A stretch of DNA of 64,000 nt from AWTP1-13 sp963840075 (GTDB lineage Bacteria; Pseudomonadota; Alphaproteobacteria; Rhizobiales; Hyphomicrobiaceae): positions 124,001 to 188,000 of the forward strand of contig CAWIXS010000011.1 of assembly GCA_963840075.1 (NCBI GenBank). Direction: 5' to 3'. Each line of letters opens with the position of its first letter. The first letter of the stretch is position 1. The notes under the pieces are model-generated. The model searched no databases. It was not told the DNA's origin and was given only the letters and a program-made list of their open reading frames with translations. Positions 27,862 through 37,024 of the stretch are shown here, piece after piece. Made by a program: the position numbers and the translations under genes.

Positions 27862-29043
27862 ATGAGCGGGTCGGGCGCTGCCAAGGTCGAGGTTGTGCCT
27901 CGGATTGCCGATGTGCCGGCGGAGGCGTGGGACGCCTGTGCCAACCCCGACCCGGCGACCTTCAATCCGTTCGTGGCGCACGCCTTCCTGAAGGCGCTGG
28001 AGGATGCTGGCACGGTCGGCGGGCGCTCGGGCTGGACGCCGCGCCATCTCGTTCTGAAGGTCGATGGCGAGATCAAGGGCTGTGCACCCTGCTATCTCAA
28101 GTCGCACAGCCAGGGCGAATACATGTTCGACCACGGCTGGGCGGACGCCTTCATGCAGGCCGGCGGGCGCTACTATCCGAAGCTGCAGATCGCCGTGCCG
28201 TTCACGCCTGTGCCAGGGCCTCGGCTGCTGACCCTGCCGGGCCCCGGCCGCGAGATGAGCGAGACCATGCTCGCCACCGCGCTGTCCGAGCTCGCCGAGC
28301 GCAACGGCATCTCCGGCGTGCACATCACCTTTCTCGACGAGGGGCAGTGGGGGAGGCTCGGCGCGCAGGGCCTCCTGCAGCGGACCAATCAGCAGTTCCA
28401 CTGGCGCAACGCCGTTTATGCGACATTCGACGACTATCTGGCCTCGCTCGCCTCGCGCAAGCGCAAGGCGACGCGCAAGGAGCGCGAGCAGGCGCTGGCA
28501 GGCGGCCTTACCGTCGAGTGGCTGCGCGGGCGCGAGATCACCGAGGCCCACTGGGACGCGTTCTTCACGTTCTACATGGACACCGGCGCGCGCAAGTGGG
28601 GACGGCCCTATCTCAACCGCAAGTTCTTCTCGCTGCTCAGCGCCAGCGCCGTGGGCGGCAGCTGCCTCGTCATGCTGGCGAGGCAAGGCGCGCGCGCCAT
28701 CGCCGGCTCGTTCCATATGGTCGGCGGCGATTGCCTGTTCGGCCGCTACTGGGGGGCAACCGAGCACCGCCCGTTCCTGCATTTCGAGATGTGCTACTAT
28801 CAGGCCATCGACTACGCCATCGCGCATCGCCTGCAGCGCGTGGAGGCCGGCGCGCAGGGCGAGCACAAGCTGGCGCGCGGCTATCTGCCGACCAAGACCT
28901 ACTCCGTCCACCACATCGTCGATCCGGCGCTGCGGCGCGCGATCGCCGACTTCCTGGAGCGCGAGCGCGCCCACGTGGAGGCGGCTTGCGAGGAGCTCAC
29001 CGAGTACGGTCCCTACCGCAAGGCGTCGCCGGAGCAGGACTGA
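27862..29043 (+). CDS. GNAT-family N-acetyltransferase (COG3146/FemAB-like)
   Basis: A 393-residue cytoplasmic protein of the family annotated as GNAT or peptidoglycan-biosynthesis-like. Features are NPFVAHAFLKALEDAGTVGG, DHGWADAFMQAGGRYYPKLQ, the basic stretch SRKRKATRKEREQ and FGRYWGATEHRPFLHFEMCY. KTYSVHHIVDPALRRAIADF is near the C-terminus. The substrate is unknown. The 248-base gap upstream holds the NnrU ribosome-binding site and no gene. Confidence 0.85.
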   Translation: MSGSGAAKVEVVPRIADVPAEAWDACANPDPATFNPFVAHAFLKALEDAGTVGGRSGWTPRHLVLKVDGEIKGCAPCYLKSHSQGEYMFDHGWADAFMQAGGRYYPKLQIAVPFTPVPGPRLLTLPGPGREMSETMLATALSELAERNGISGVHITFLDEGQWGRLGAQGLLQRTNQQFHWRNAVYATFDDYLASLASRKRKATRKEREQALAGGLTVEWLRGREITEAHWDAFFTFYMDTGARKWGRPYLNRKFFSLLSASAVGGSCLVMLARQGARAIAGSFHMVGGDCLFGRYWGATEHRPFLHFEMCYYQAIDYAIAHRLQRVEAGAQGEHKLARGYLPTKTYSVHHIVDPALRRAIADFLERERAHVEAACEELTEYGPYRKASPEQD

Positions 29044-29195
29044 GCCGCGCCGCCCGTAGTCTGCCGACTGCTGCGCAGCTGTCGCTCCGACGGCAGACTC
29101 GCCCTATCGTCGCAGCACTTTGTTAACGTCTGCGCGGCTTGACGATGCGGTTGCGAGCCGATTAACACGGGGCCCAGCAGGCAAAGGACATCCCG

Positions 29196-29618
29196 ATGGC
29201 TTACGATACCAACAACGTGTTCGCGAAGATCCTGCGCGGCGAGCTGCCGGCCCACAAGGTCTACGAGGACGCCGACACCTTCGCGTTCATGGACATCATG
29301 CCGAGATGCGACGGCCACACCCTGGTGATCCCGAAGGGGCCGGTGCGCACCATCTTCGACGCCGGCGGCGACCAGCTCGCCGCCTGCATGCGCACGGTGC
29401 AGAAGGTCGGCGCCGCAGCGGTAAAGGCGTTCGCCGCCGACGGCATGACCCTGCTGCAGGCCAACGAAGGCGCCGGCGGGCAGGTGGTCTTCCATCTGCA
29501 TTTTCACGTCATGCCGCGCTGGGTGAGCAGGTCGCTGGGGCCCGCCGGCACCCGGAGCGAGAAGCCCGAGGTGCTGGCCGCCAACGCCGAGAGGATCAGG
29601 AAGGCGCTGGCCGCCTGA
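29196..29618 (+). CDS. HIT-family nucleotide hydrolase/transferase
   Basis: A 140-residue HIT (histidine triad) protein of the HINT type. It starts MAYDTNNVFAKILRGELPAH, and HLHFHVMPRW carries the catalytic His triad. These enzymes split AMP or related groups from nucleotide conjugates. It starts a three-gene run: the NAD(P)-binding protein begins 20 bases later and overlaps the RsmC-like gene. Confidence 0.95.
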   Translation: MAYDTNNVFAKILRGELPAHKVYEDADTFAFMDIMPRCDGHTLVIPKGPVRTIFDAGGDQLAACMRTVQKVGAAAVKAFAADGMTLLQANEGAGGQVVFHLHFHVMPRWVSRSLGPAGTRSEKPEVLAANAERIRKALAA

Positions 29619-29638
29619 GCAGGGTGCAGGAGACCGCC

Positions 29639-30283
29639 ATGGCCCGAGTACTGATCATTGGCGCCAGCCGGGGCGTCGGCCTCGAGACGGTGCGGTGCGC
29701 GCTGGCCGAGGGGCATCGGGTGCGGGCGTTCGCCCGCGGCGCGGCATCGATCGCCATCGATCATCCCGAGCTGGAGAAGATCGCCGGCGATGCGCTGGAC
29801 AGCGCCGCCGTCGCTCGAGCCCTGCAAGGCGTGGACGCAGTGATCGAGGTGCTGGGTGCACCCAAGGACCTGGGCGCCACGCTTCGGGGCACCAAGCTGT
29901 TCTCGACCGCGACCCGCATTCTCATCGATGCCATGCGCGAGCAAGGCGTCGGGCGGCTGGTGGCGGTGACGGGCCTCGGCGCCGGCGACAGCCGCGGCCA
30001 GCTCGGCTTCCTCTACGACGCGCTCTTCTTTCCCCTGGTGCTGAAGCGCGTCTACGACGACAAGGACGTGCAGGAGCAGATGATCAAGGCGAGCGGGCTC
30101 GACTGGACCATCGTCCGCCCCGGTATTCTGAAGGACGGCGAGGCAACCGGCCGGGCGCGCGCGCTGACCGATCCGAAGGATTGGCGTGCGGCGCCCATCA
30201 GGCGCGCCGATGTCGCCCGGTTCATCGTGCGCGAAGCCTTCGAGCGCCGGTTCGTCGGCCAGACCCCGCTTCTGATCGCGTGA
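29639..30283 (+). CDS. NAD(P)-binding atypical SDR-like protein
   Basis: A 214-residue Rossmann-fold protein of the NmrA/BVR-B-like branch. It begins MARVLIIGASRGVGLETVRC with a GxSxGxG nucleotide-binding loop. VTGLGAGDSRG and SGLDWTIVRPGILKDGEATG are typical of this class, which includes biliverdin reductase B and NAD(P)H-sensing proteins. A good ribosome-binding site (AGGAG) precedes ATG 29639. Its stop overlaps the next start in GTGA. Confidence 0.9.
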   Translation: MARVLIIGASRGVGLETVRCALAEGHRVRAFARGAASIAIDHPELEKIAGDALDSAAVARALQGVDAVIEVLGAPKDLGATLRGTKLFSTATRILIDAMREQGVGRLVAVTGLGAGDSRGQLGFLYDALFFPLVLKRVYDDKDVQEQMIKASGLDWTIVRPGILKDGEATGRARALTDPKDWRAAPIRRADVARFIVREAFERRFVGQTPLLIA

Positions 30284-31299
30284 GCCGCTGGGCCGACGAT
30301 CCGGAGGGCGCAGCCGACGCGCTGATCCTGCGCAGCCTCGAGGATGTCGCCATCGAGGGCCGCCTCCTCGTGGTCAACCAGGGCGGCGCGCTTCCGGCGC
30401 GGCTGGAGGCGCGGGGGCTCACCCCGAGCCTTTGGAACCGGCGGCTGGTTGCGGGCCTGCGGGCCTCCCCCTGGCCACCGTCCGGGCCGTTCGATCTGGC
30501 TCTGCTGCGCCTGCCCAAGGCCCGCGAGGAGCAGGCCATGACGCTGCATGCGACGCTCAGTGTGGTTGGCGCCCGAGGCCGCCTCGTCCTCTACGGCGGC
30601 AACGACGAGGGCATCCGCTCCGCCGCAACCATGCTGGAGGAGCTGTGCGGAGCCGTGGCGACGCTGGCGGTACGCGGCCACGGCCGGGTGCTGGCGGCGC
30701 GCCGGCCGCAGAGCACCGACAAGCTGCGCTGCACGCTCGCGTCCTGGCGCCTCCTGTCGCAGCTGGAGATCGCGGGAGCCGCGCGCCAGTGGGTGAGCTA
30801 TCCCGGCACCTTCGCGGCGGGCCGCCTCGACGAGGGCACCGCGCTCCTGCTCTCCGCCTTGCCTGCGCTGCCCGCCGGCGCACGCGCGCTGGACTACGGC
30901 TGCGGCTCAGGTGAGGTCTCGGCGGCCGTGCTGGCCCTGCAGCCGGAGCTCGCCGTCGATGCGCTCGACAACGACGCGGTGGCACTCGAGGCCGTGCGCG
31001 AGAACGTGCCTGCGGCGCGCCTCGTCCTCGGCAGCCGCCTCGGCGATGCCGGCCGCAAGGCCTACCACGCAGTTCTCTCCAACCCGCCGCTGCACCAGGG
31101 CATCGCCGAGGACCACGCCATGCTCGAGCGCCTGGTGGCCGAGGCGCCCGCCCATCTCCGCCCCGGCGGGCTCCTGCAGCTGGTGGTGCAGCGCCGGGTG
31201 CCGCTGGAACGCCTGCTGGCGCAGCATTTCGCGAAGGTGGAGGTTGTCGCCGAGACCGGGCGCTACCGCGTCTGGAAGGCGCACACCGAAGGCCGCTGA
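30280..31299 (+). CDS. RsmC/RlmG-like rRNA (guanine-N2) methyltransferase
   Basis: A 339-residue two-domain methyltransferase. The N-terminal half (residues 1-165) is a degenerate methyltransferase fold. The C-terminal half carries motif I, ALDYGCGSGEVSAAVL, and catalytic motif IV, SNPPLHQG, of the RsmC/RlmG family that methylates guanine N2 in 16S or 23S rRNA. Which position is modified cannot be read from the sequence. The start is GTG at 30280, overlapping the upstream stop codon. Confidence 0.9.
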   Translation: MSRWADDPEGAADALILRSLEDVAIEGRLLVVNQGGALPARLEARGLTPSLWNRRLVAGLRASPWPPSGPFDLALLRLPKAREEQAMTLHATLSVVGARGRLVLYGGNDEGIRSAATMLEELCGAVATLAVRGHGRVLAARRPQSTDKLRCTLASWRLLSQLEIAGAARQWVSYPGTFAAGRLDEGTALLLSALPALPAGARALDYGCGSGEVSAAVLALQPELAVDALDNDAVALEAVRENVPAARLVLGSRLGDAGRKAYHAVLSNPPLHQGIAEDHAMLERLVAEAPAHLRPGGLLQLVVQRRVPLERLLAQHFAKVEVVAETGRYRVWKAHTEGR

Positions 31300-31790
31300 A
31301 GCGGGCCGCATCGATTTGGCGCCGCCTTCCTCCCTCTCCCTTGCGCCAACGGGATTCCCCTCCCCTCTGGCCCCGCAGGGGCCAAAGCGAGCGAAGCTCG
31401 CTTGTGCGCCTTCGGCGCAGGTGCGGGGAGGGGTTAGCGGTGGCGGTCGTCAAGCGGCAACCCATCCGCGTGCTCCCTTTCGAGACCCCGCGTTGAGAGG
31501 GCAGCTTCCGTGTCCTTGTCAGACCGGGCTGATCCCTGACACTTTGGACCGGTGACAAGGGCCTCGCCCGTTCACGTCCTTTTCTCCCGTTCACCCCCGG
31601 TTAAGGCTGCCGGCAGCTCGCCCGGCCGCCGAATTCCCGGCCTTCGGGGCCGTCGTAGAATGCCCATATCGTCTGGCGCAACCGGCGCTCTCCACCAGCG
31701 CCCAATGCCGCCAGACGGTCGGCCACTCACCCGGCGGCCGCGCTCTTTGACATCGTGAACCACGCCCGCGGCGAGAGACTTGGCCCCGTC
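31300..31790. other. Intergenic region between convergent rsmC-like gene and azlD
   Basis: No credible gene lies in these 491 bases. The first third is occupied by the cloverleaf repeat at 31357-31433. GTCAGACC near 31518 and GTGACAAGGGCC near 31552 look like fragments of other repeats. The remaining open frames lack ribosome-binding sites and family motifs. Confidence 0.5.
31357..31433. repeat. Family E cloverleaf element (four-way palindrome)
   Basis: The outer stem is CCCCTCCCC (31357-31365) with GGGGAGGGG (31425-31433), nine perfect pairs. Inside are three perfect hairpins almost end to end. TGGCCCCGCAGGGGCCA (31368-31384) has a 7-bp stem. AAGCGAGCGAAGCTCGCTT (31385-31403) has an 8-bp stem. 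TGCGCCTTCGGCGCA (31405-31419) has a 6-bp stem. All loops are three bases. The leftward flank CTTGCGCCAACGGGATT recurs, inverted, beside the simpler copy at 41217. Confidence 0.85.
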
Positions 31791-32136
31791 TCACCAGCCC
31801 ACAAGTTGTGCCAGCATCAAGAGTCCGGCGCCGGCGGCGACGCCTGCCGCCACGCTGCGCCGGAACGCAAGGTAGAGCGCAACGCCGCCGGCGAAGGCCA
31901 CGAGCCGCACACTGAGCGGCACCTCGACCAGCGCACCCGCGGGAAACAGGACCATGCGCGCCACCAGCCCCGCCACGAGGGCCGTCGCCACCGCGCGCAC
32001 CCACTGGAACGGCGCGCCGGCCACATCGAGCCGGCTGCCCACCGCCAGGCCGAGCCAGCGCCAGAACGTCCGTGGCGAGATAGCCCGCGAGGAAGAGGGT
32101 GAGATAGCCGCCGAGGCCGTCGCCCAGGAAGCTCAC
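31791..32136 (-). pseudogene. azlD: AzlD-family subunit of branched-chain amino acid exporter, one frameshift
   Basis: The gene starts at GTG 32136, overlapping the azlC stop codon in GTGA, and reads VSFLGDGLGGYLTLFLAGYL. A one-base excess near 32075 then changes frame, and the homologous sequence continues as WRWLGLAVGSRLDVAG and VRAVATALVAGLVARMVLFP to the end. Joined, it is a 114-residue protein with four hydrophobic helices, the usual AzlD. AzlD and AzlC together export branched-chain amino acids and analogues. A single lesion in a short gene could be an assembly error. Confidence 0.8.
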
Positions 32137-32909
32137 GCCGGCCCCCGCCGCCGGCCCCGGCCGCCGAGCAGAAACGCCAGCGTGCCGCCGACGAGGCCGG
32201 TTGCCAGGAGATCGAAGCCCGGCGCAACCACGTGGAGCACGGGCGCCAGCGCGCAGCCGATGCCGATGGCGAGCAGGTCCATGCGCGAGGTCGAGGTCGC
32301 CAGCAGCGACAGCAGGAAATAGATCGGGATCACGAAAAGAAGCGTCGCCGACACCGGCGTCGGAACGCCGCCGGCCAGCATGTAGCCGAACACGGTGCCC
32401 GCCACGGATGCACCCGAGAAGGCGAGGCCGAAGCCGAGGTGGCTGGCGAGCCTTCTCTCGACCGGCATGGCAGGCAGGCGCCGGTGGGACTCGATCCAGG
32501 AGCTGACGGCGACGAAATGCACCGCGAGCGCCTCGAGCAGAGGTTGCCGGCGCCGGCCCCTGAGCAGGGGGATGAGGGTGATGGTCATCGGCAGCAGGCG
32601 GAGCGCCGCCAGGGCGACGGCGAAAGCGGCGGCAAAGAGCGTCTCGTTGCGAGCGAGCTGGTCGACGAGCACCACCTGGTTCGGCAACGCCATCATGCTG
32701 CCGGCGATGAAGGCGGCCTGTGCCAGGTCGAAGCCGCCGTCGCGGGCCAGCGCGCCGAAGCCGAGCCCCGAGGCAAACAGGAGCACGGCGGGCAGCGAGA
32801 AGGCAACCCGCAGGCCGCCGGCGAGAGCACCCCACGCAAAGCGGGCGACCGGCGGCCGCAGACCTTCCGGTCCGTCATTCCCGCTGTCGCTGTCACGGCT
32901 TACCATCAT
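32133..32909 (-). CDS. azlC: AzlC-family branched-chain amino acid exporter large subunit
   Basis: A 258-residue inner-membrane protein of the AzlC/YgaZ family. It has a short N-terminal tail, the helix region GLRVAFSLPAVLLFASGLGF, and ALRLLPMTITLIPLL. HFVAVSSWIESHRRL and FGYMLAGGVPTPVSATLLFV are the usual family segments. It forms the exporter with AzlD, whose gene overlaps its stop codon but is frameshifted, so the pair may not function. Confidence 0.9.
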   Translation of the reverse strand: MMVSRDSDSGNDGPEGLRPPVARFAWGALAGGLRVAFSLPAVLLFASGLGFGALARDGGFDLAQAAFIAGSMMALPNQVVLVDQLARNETLFAAAFAVALAALRLLPMTITLIPLLRGRRRQPLLEALAVHFVAVSSWIESHRRLPAMPVERRLASHLGFGLAFSGASVAGTVFGYMLAGGVPTPVSATLLFVIPIYFLLSLLATSTSRMDLLAIGIGCALAPVLHVVAPGFDLLATGLVGGTLAFLLGGRGRRRGPA

Positions 32910-33232
32910 CTCTCTCCCCTACCCTCGCCTCCGGCAGAATAGCCCTCTGTCATGCCGAAGGGCAGGACCGGTGCGCCAGAACGCCGCTGCACGCAGCCAT
33001 CGGTCGGCACCCGCAGCGCGGCTCTTTCGGGCACCGGCCGCCGGGCTGGAACCTTTTCGTTGGCAAAAACTTAAAGAAACCGATCGGCGGCCGTTGTGGC
33101 TGCCGTGCGGCGCACGGGTTCCCCACGAGACCTCGATTGAGTGTCGAAGGGTTGCGCGGCGGAGAGCCACGACAGCGGCCCGCAATCCAGACGGTTTCCC
33201 GTGCTTGCCGCTTTCGAAGGTAGGACCGACCT
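32910..33232. other. Divergent region between azlC and the glycosyltransferase gene
   Basis: These 323 bases hold no credible gene. They should contain promoters for both directions. An AT-rich stretch (TTTTCGTTGGCAAAAAC, near 33056-33072) is the lowest-GC part and a likely promoter zone, but no consensus could be assigned. AGGACCGACCT just before 33233 is the ribosome-binding site of the glycosyltransferase. Confidence 0.4.
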
Positions 33233-34615
33233 ATGCCGACGCTCGATCCCGCTTCCCTCCCCGCCTCGTCTTCCGCCACGCCGCCACAGGCGGCCTCCGG
33301 CTCTCCCGAGCATGGCCACGCCGCAGCCGGGACAGCCGCTCAGCAGCGGGCCGCAGCGGCCGCAGCCGCCATGAGCGGCGCCCACACCCTGATGGACGAG
33401 AGCGCGAGGGCGGGCAGCCTGCGCGGCGCCCTCCACGCCCGCCCGCTGAAGATCGCCCAGATCGCGCCGCTGATCGAGCGGGTGCCGCCGCGGCTCTATG
33501 GTGGCACCGAGCGGATCGTCTCCTACCTCACCGAGCAGCTCGTGGCCATGGGCCACGACGTGACGCTGTTCGCGAGCGGCCGCTCGATCACCGCAGCGCG
33601 CCTCGTCGCCTGCTGCGAGCACGAGCTGCGCCTGAACCCCGCCGTGCGCGACCCCATCCCCTACTACATGGTGATGCTCGACAAGGTGCGCCGCATGGCC
33701 TCCCAGTTCGACATCCTGCATTTCCACATCGACCAGTTCCACTTCCCCGTCTTCCACGACACGGCGGCCCGCTGCCTGACGACCCTGCACGGGCGCCAGG
33801 ATCTGCCCGATCTCGGCCACCTCTACGACGCCTTTCCCGAGATGCGGCTGATCTCCGTGTCGCTCGCCCAGCGCGCACCCATTGCCGGCGCCGACTTTGC
33901 CGGCAACGTGGCCCACGGCCTGCCACGCAATCTGTTTGCTCCGACGCTGATCGGGGGGCGCGGCGGCTATCTGGCGTTTCTGGGCCGCATCTCGCCCGAG
34001 AAGCGCGTCGACCGGGCTGTGGCGATCGCCCGCACGGTAGGGCTGCCGCTCAAGATTGCCGCCAAGATCGACCGGGTCGACGAGGCGTATTTCCGCAAGG
34101 ACATCGCGCCGCTGTTGTCCCACCCGGAGATCGAGTATATAGGCGAGATCGACGAGGCCCAGAAGGCCACGTTCCTCGGCGAGGCGCGCGCGCTCCTGTT
34201 TCCGATCGACTGGCCGGAGCCCTTCGGGCTTGCCATGATCGAGGCCATGGCCTGCGGCACGCCGGTGCTCGCCTTCCGGCACGGCTCGGTTCCGGAGGTG
34301 GTCGAGGATGGCGTCACGGGCTACGTGGTGGACAGCGTCGAGGAGGCGATCTGCAAGATCGGCAGCCTCCTGGCGCTCGATCGGGCGCGTGTGCGGCGCC
34401 GCTTCGAGCAGCGGTTCACGAGCGAGCGAATGGCCGAGGACTACGTGAAGATCTTCCGTGACGTGATGGCGCGGCTCCCCGGCCGCAAGGAGGAGCGCGT
34501 GCACCCTATCGTCGTCGCCGAGACTCCCCCCGACTTCGTAGGCGAGACGCTGGGAAATCTGCCGCACCTCGGCGCTGCGGACCTCGGCGCCACGGGAGGC
34601 CCGAGGCGTGGCTGA
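33233..34615 (+). CDS. Glycosyltransferase family 4 protein
   Basis: A 460-residue GT-B glycosyltransferase. After an Ala/Ser-rich N-terminal extension of about 70 residues it has IAQIAPLIERVPPRLYGGTE, the acceptor-side loop. The C-terminal nucleotide-sugar domain has FLGRISPEKRVDRAVAIA and the GT4 signature WPEPFGLAMIEAMACGTPVL. It overlaps the downstream debranching-enzyme gene by eight bases, which suggests a shared role in making or remodelling an alpha-glucan or osmoadaptive glycan. That role is inference. Confidence 0.92.
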   Translation: MPTLDPASLPASSSATPPQAASGSPEHGHAAAGTAAQQRAAAAAAAMSGAHTLMDESARAGSLRGALHARPLKIAQIAPLIERVPPRLYGGTERIVSYLTEQLVAMGHDVTLFASGRSITAARLVACCEHELRLNPAVRDPIPYYMVMLDKVRRMASQFDILHFHIDQFHFPVFHDTAARCLTTLHGRQDLPDLGHLYDAFPEMRLISVSLAQRAPIAGADFAGNVAHGLPRNLFAPTLIGGRGGYLAFLGRISPEKRVDRAVAIARTVGLPLKIAAKIDRVDEAYFRKDIAPLLSHPEIEYIGEIDEAQKATFLGEARALLFPIDWPEPFGLAMIEAMACGTPVLAFRHGSVPEVVEDGVTGYVVDSVEEAICKIGSLLALDRARVRRRFEQRFTSERMAEDYVKIFRDVMARLPGRKEERVHPIVVAETPPDFVGETLGNLPHLGAADLGATGGPRRG

Positions 34616-36889
34616 GGCGCCGCGCGGAGTTCGGGCGCAGTCCGCAGCGCTCCTCGAGCCTGCGGTGGCGGCCGGCGCTCCCGAGGCGGCGGTGTTGGCA
34701 CCTGCGGCGGAGCCGACGAGCGACGATGCTCAGTTCTCGATCGCCGCCACCGGATCGCCGTCGCGCCCGCGGCGCACGCTGAAGCACAACGATACCTTCG
34801 CGGTGTTCGACAGCCACGGCGACATCGGCGCCGCCGCCGGCGGGCCGGACGGGCTGTTCGACCGCGACACGCGCTACCTCTCCCACCTCGAGCTCCTGAT
34901 CGACGGCACCCAGCCGCTGCTGCTCGGCTCCTCCGTCAGGGACGACAACCTCAACCTGCAGGTCGACCTCACCAACCCCGACATCTACGCCGACGAGCAC
35001 ATCGTGCTTGCCAAGGACACGGTGCATATCGCGCGCGCCATCTACCTGCACGAGGGCGCGCTGCACGAGCGCATCGCCGTCTCCAACCACGGGCCGCAGC
35101 GCGTCGCCTTCACGCTCTCGCTCGCCTTCGCCAGCGACTTCGCCGACATCTTCGAGGTGCGCGGCATGAGCCGGCCGCGGCGTGGCCGCGCCTGGGCCGA
35201 GGTGCGCGACGCTGCCAACGCGGGGCTGCATTACCGCGGCCTCGACGGCGTGGCGCGCGAGACGGCGCTGAGCTTCGAGCCGGCCCCCACGCAAGCTCAT
35301 GCACTGCATGGCGAGCTACGCGTTGGAGCTCGACCCGGGCGAAAGGTGCACCAATCTCGTCACCGTCGCCGCGCGCGGGCGGCTGCCCCGGCCGACCCAG
35401 ACCTTCTTCAAGGGGCTCATCGTGCGGCACCGCGAGCTGATGGCGGCAACGCGCGCGGTGGCGAGCGTGGAGACCTCCAACAAGGTCCTCAACGAGATCC
35501 TGTGCCGGTCGATGTCCGACCTCTACATGCTCGTCACCGCCACGCCGGAGGGGCCCTACCCCTATGCCGGCATCCCCTGGTACTCCACCACCTTCGGCCG
35601 CGACGGCATCATCACCGCGCTCGAGATGCTGTGGGTCGACCCGTCGCTCGCCGAAGGCGTGCTGCGCCGGCTCGCCGCCTACCAGAGCCGCATCGAGGAC
35701 CCCAGGACCGACGCCAGCCCCGGCAAGATCCTGCACGAGATGCGCAGCGGCGAGATGGCCAGGCTCGGCGAGGTGCCGTTCGGCCTCTACTACGGCAGCG
35801 TCGACGCCACGCCGCTGTTCGTCGTCCTCGCCGGCCTCTACGCCCAGCGCACCGGCGACTGGGCCCTCGTGCGCGAGCTGTGGCCGGCGATCGAGCGCGC
35901 GCTCGGCTGGCTCGACGGCCCGGGGGACGCCGACGGCGACGGCTTCGTCGAGTACTGCCGCGGCTCGGACTGCGGCCTGCAGAACCAGGGCTGGAAGGAC
36001 TCCCACGATTCCGTCTTCCACGCCGACGGCCGGCTGGCGACGGGCCCGATCGCCCTCGTCGAGGTGCAGGGCTACGTCTAGGCCGCCAAGCGCCTGGCGG
36101 CCACCTGCGCGCGCAAGCTCGCCCTGCCGGAGCGCGCGGCCGGGCTCGAGGCCGAGGCCGAGGCGCTGCGCCGGCGCTTCGAGGACACCTTCTGGTGCGA
36201 GGAGATCGGCACCTACGCGCTGGCGCTCGACGGCGACAAGGCGCCGTGCCGGGTGCGCACCAGCAACGCCGGCCACGCGCTCTATTCCGGCATCGCCGGG
36301 CGCGAGCGCGGCCGGCGCCTGGCGCGCGGCCTGCTCGAGCCGTCGTTCTACTCGGGCTGGGGCATCCGCACGGTGGCCGAGGGCGAGGCGCGCTACAATC
36401 CGATGTCCTACCACAACGGCTCGATCTGGCCGCACGACAACGCCATCATCGCCCAGGGCTTTGCCCGCTACGGCCACAAGCGCGGGATTGTCTCGGTGTT
36501 CGAGGATCTCGTGCGCGCCGCCACCTACATGGACCTGCGCCGCATCCCCGAGCTCTACTGCGGCTTCCGGCGCCGCTCCGGCCGCGGCCCGACGCTCTAT
36601 CCCACGGCCTGCTCGCCGCAGGCCTGGGCCGCGGGCGCCCTCTTCGCGCTGCATGCCGGCCATGCTGGGCCTCGAGTTCGACCCGGCCGCGCGCCAGATC
36701 CGCCTGGTGAACCCGGTGGTGCCCGCGGCGGCGGGCGACATCGTCGTGCGCAACCTCACGGTCGGCGGCGCCCGCGCCGACTTCGCGCTCCGCCACGACA
36801 GCCGCACCTCCGTCTCCCTCGAGGTGCTCCACATCGAGGGCGACGTACAGCTCTCCCTGGTCTTCGACCCGGCCGCCGCGGGGGCGTAG
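34608..36889 (+). pseudogene. Amylo-alpha-1,6-glucosidase-like (debranching enzyme family), broken
   Basis: Starting at GTG 34608, an N-terminal GDE_N-type domain (LKHNDTFAVFDSHGDIG; GPDGLFDRDTRYLSHLELLI) runs to a frameshift near 35290 in a run of five C. The next frame carries the alpha/alpha-barrel (WYSTTFGRDGIITALEMLWV; DGFVEYCRGSDCGLQNQGWK). A TAG at 36079-36081 follows GYV. Homology continues in the same frame (RYNPMSYHNGSIWPHDNAII; LYPTACSPQAWAAGALF). A second frameshift near 36660 leads to MLGLEFDPAARQIRLVNPVV and the TAG at 36887. The composite is about 760 residues. Either the gene is dead or there are three sequence errors. Confidence 0.85.
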
Positions 36890-36919
36890 GGTGCCGATGC
36901 CGCGAAGCGGCATTGCACC
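36890..36919. repeat. Family H hairpin flush on the debranching-enzyme stop codon
   Basis: GGTGCCGATGCCGC (36890-36903) pairs with GCGGCATTGCACC (36907-36919) around GAA, with one mismatch and one bulge. It starts on the very next base after TAG 36887-36889. It probably forms a transcript-end hairpin. Confidence 0.65.
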
Positions 36920-37024
36920 GGACTACGGGGCAGGCGAAGGCCAAGTGGCGCGGCAGCGCGCTGCGCGATCCGGGGGCGTAGGTTGGGTTTGCAATGCAGG
37001 CGGAGAGAAGGTTAACTGCCGTCC

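Noticed and set aside
31572..31763. Minus-strand frame upstream of azlD region
   Set aside because: No ribosome-binding site or known family, Arg/Gly/Pro-rich composition typical of a fortuitous frame in GC-rich DNA.
33052..33085. GGAAC with downstream CGTT as an EcfG (general stress) promoter for the glycosyltransferase operon
   Set aside because: The spacing is only about six bases, far from the 16-18 expected, so the match is not supported.
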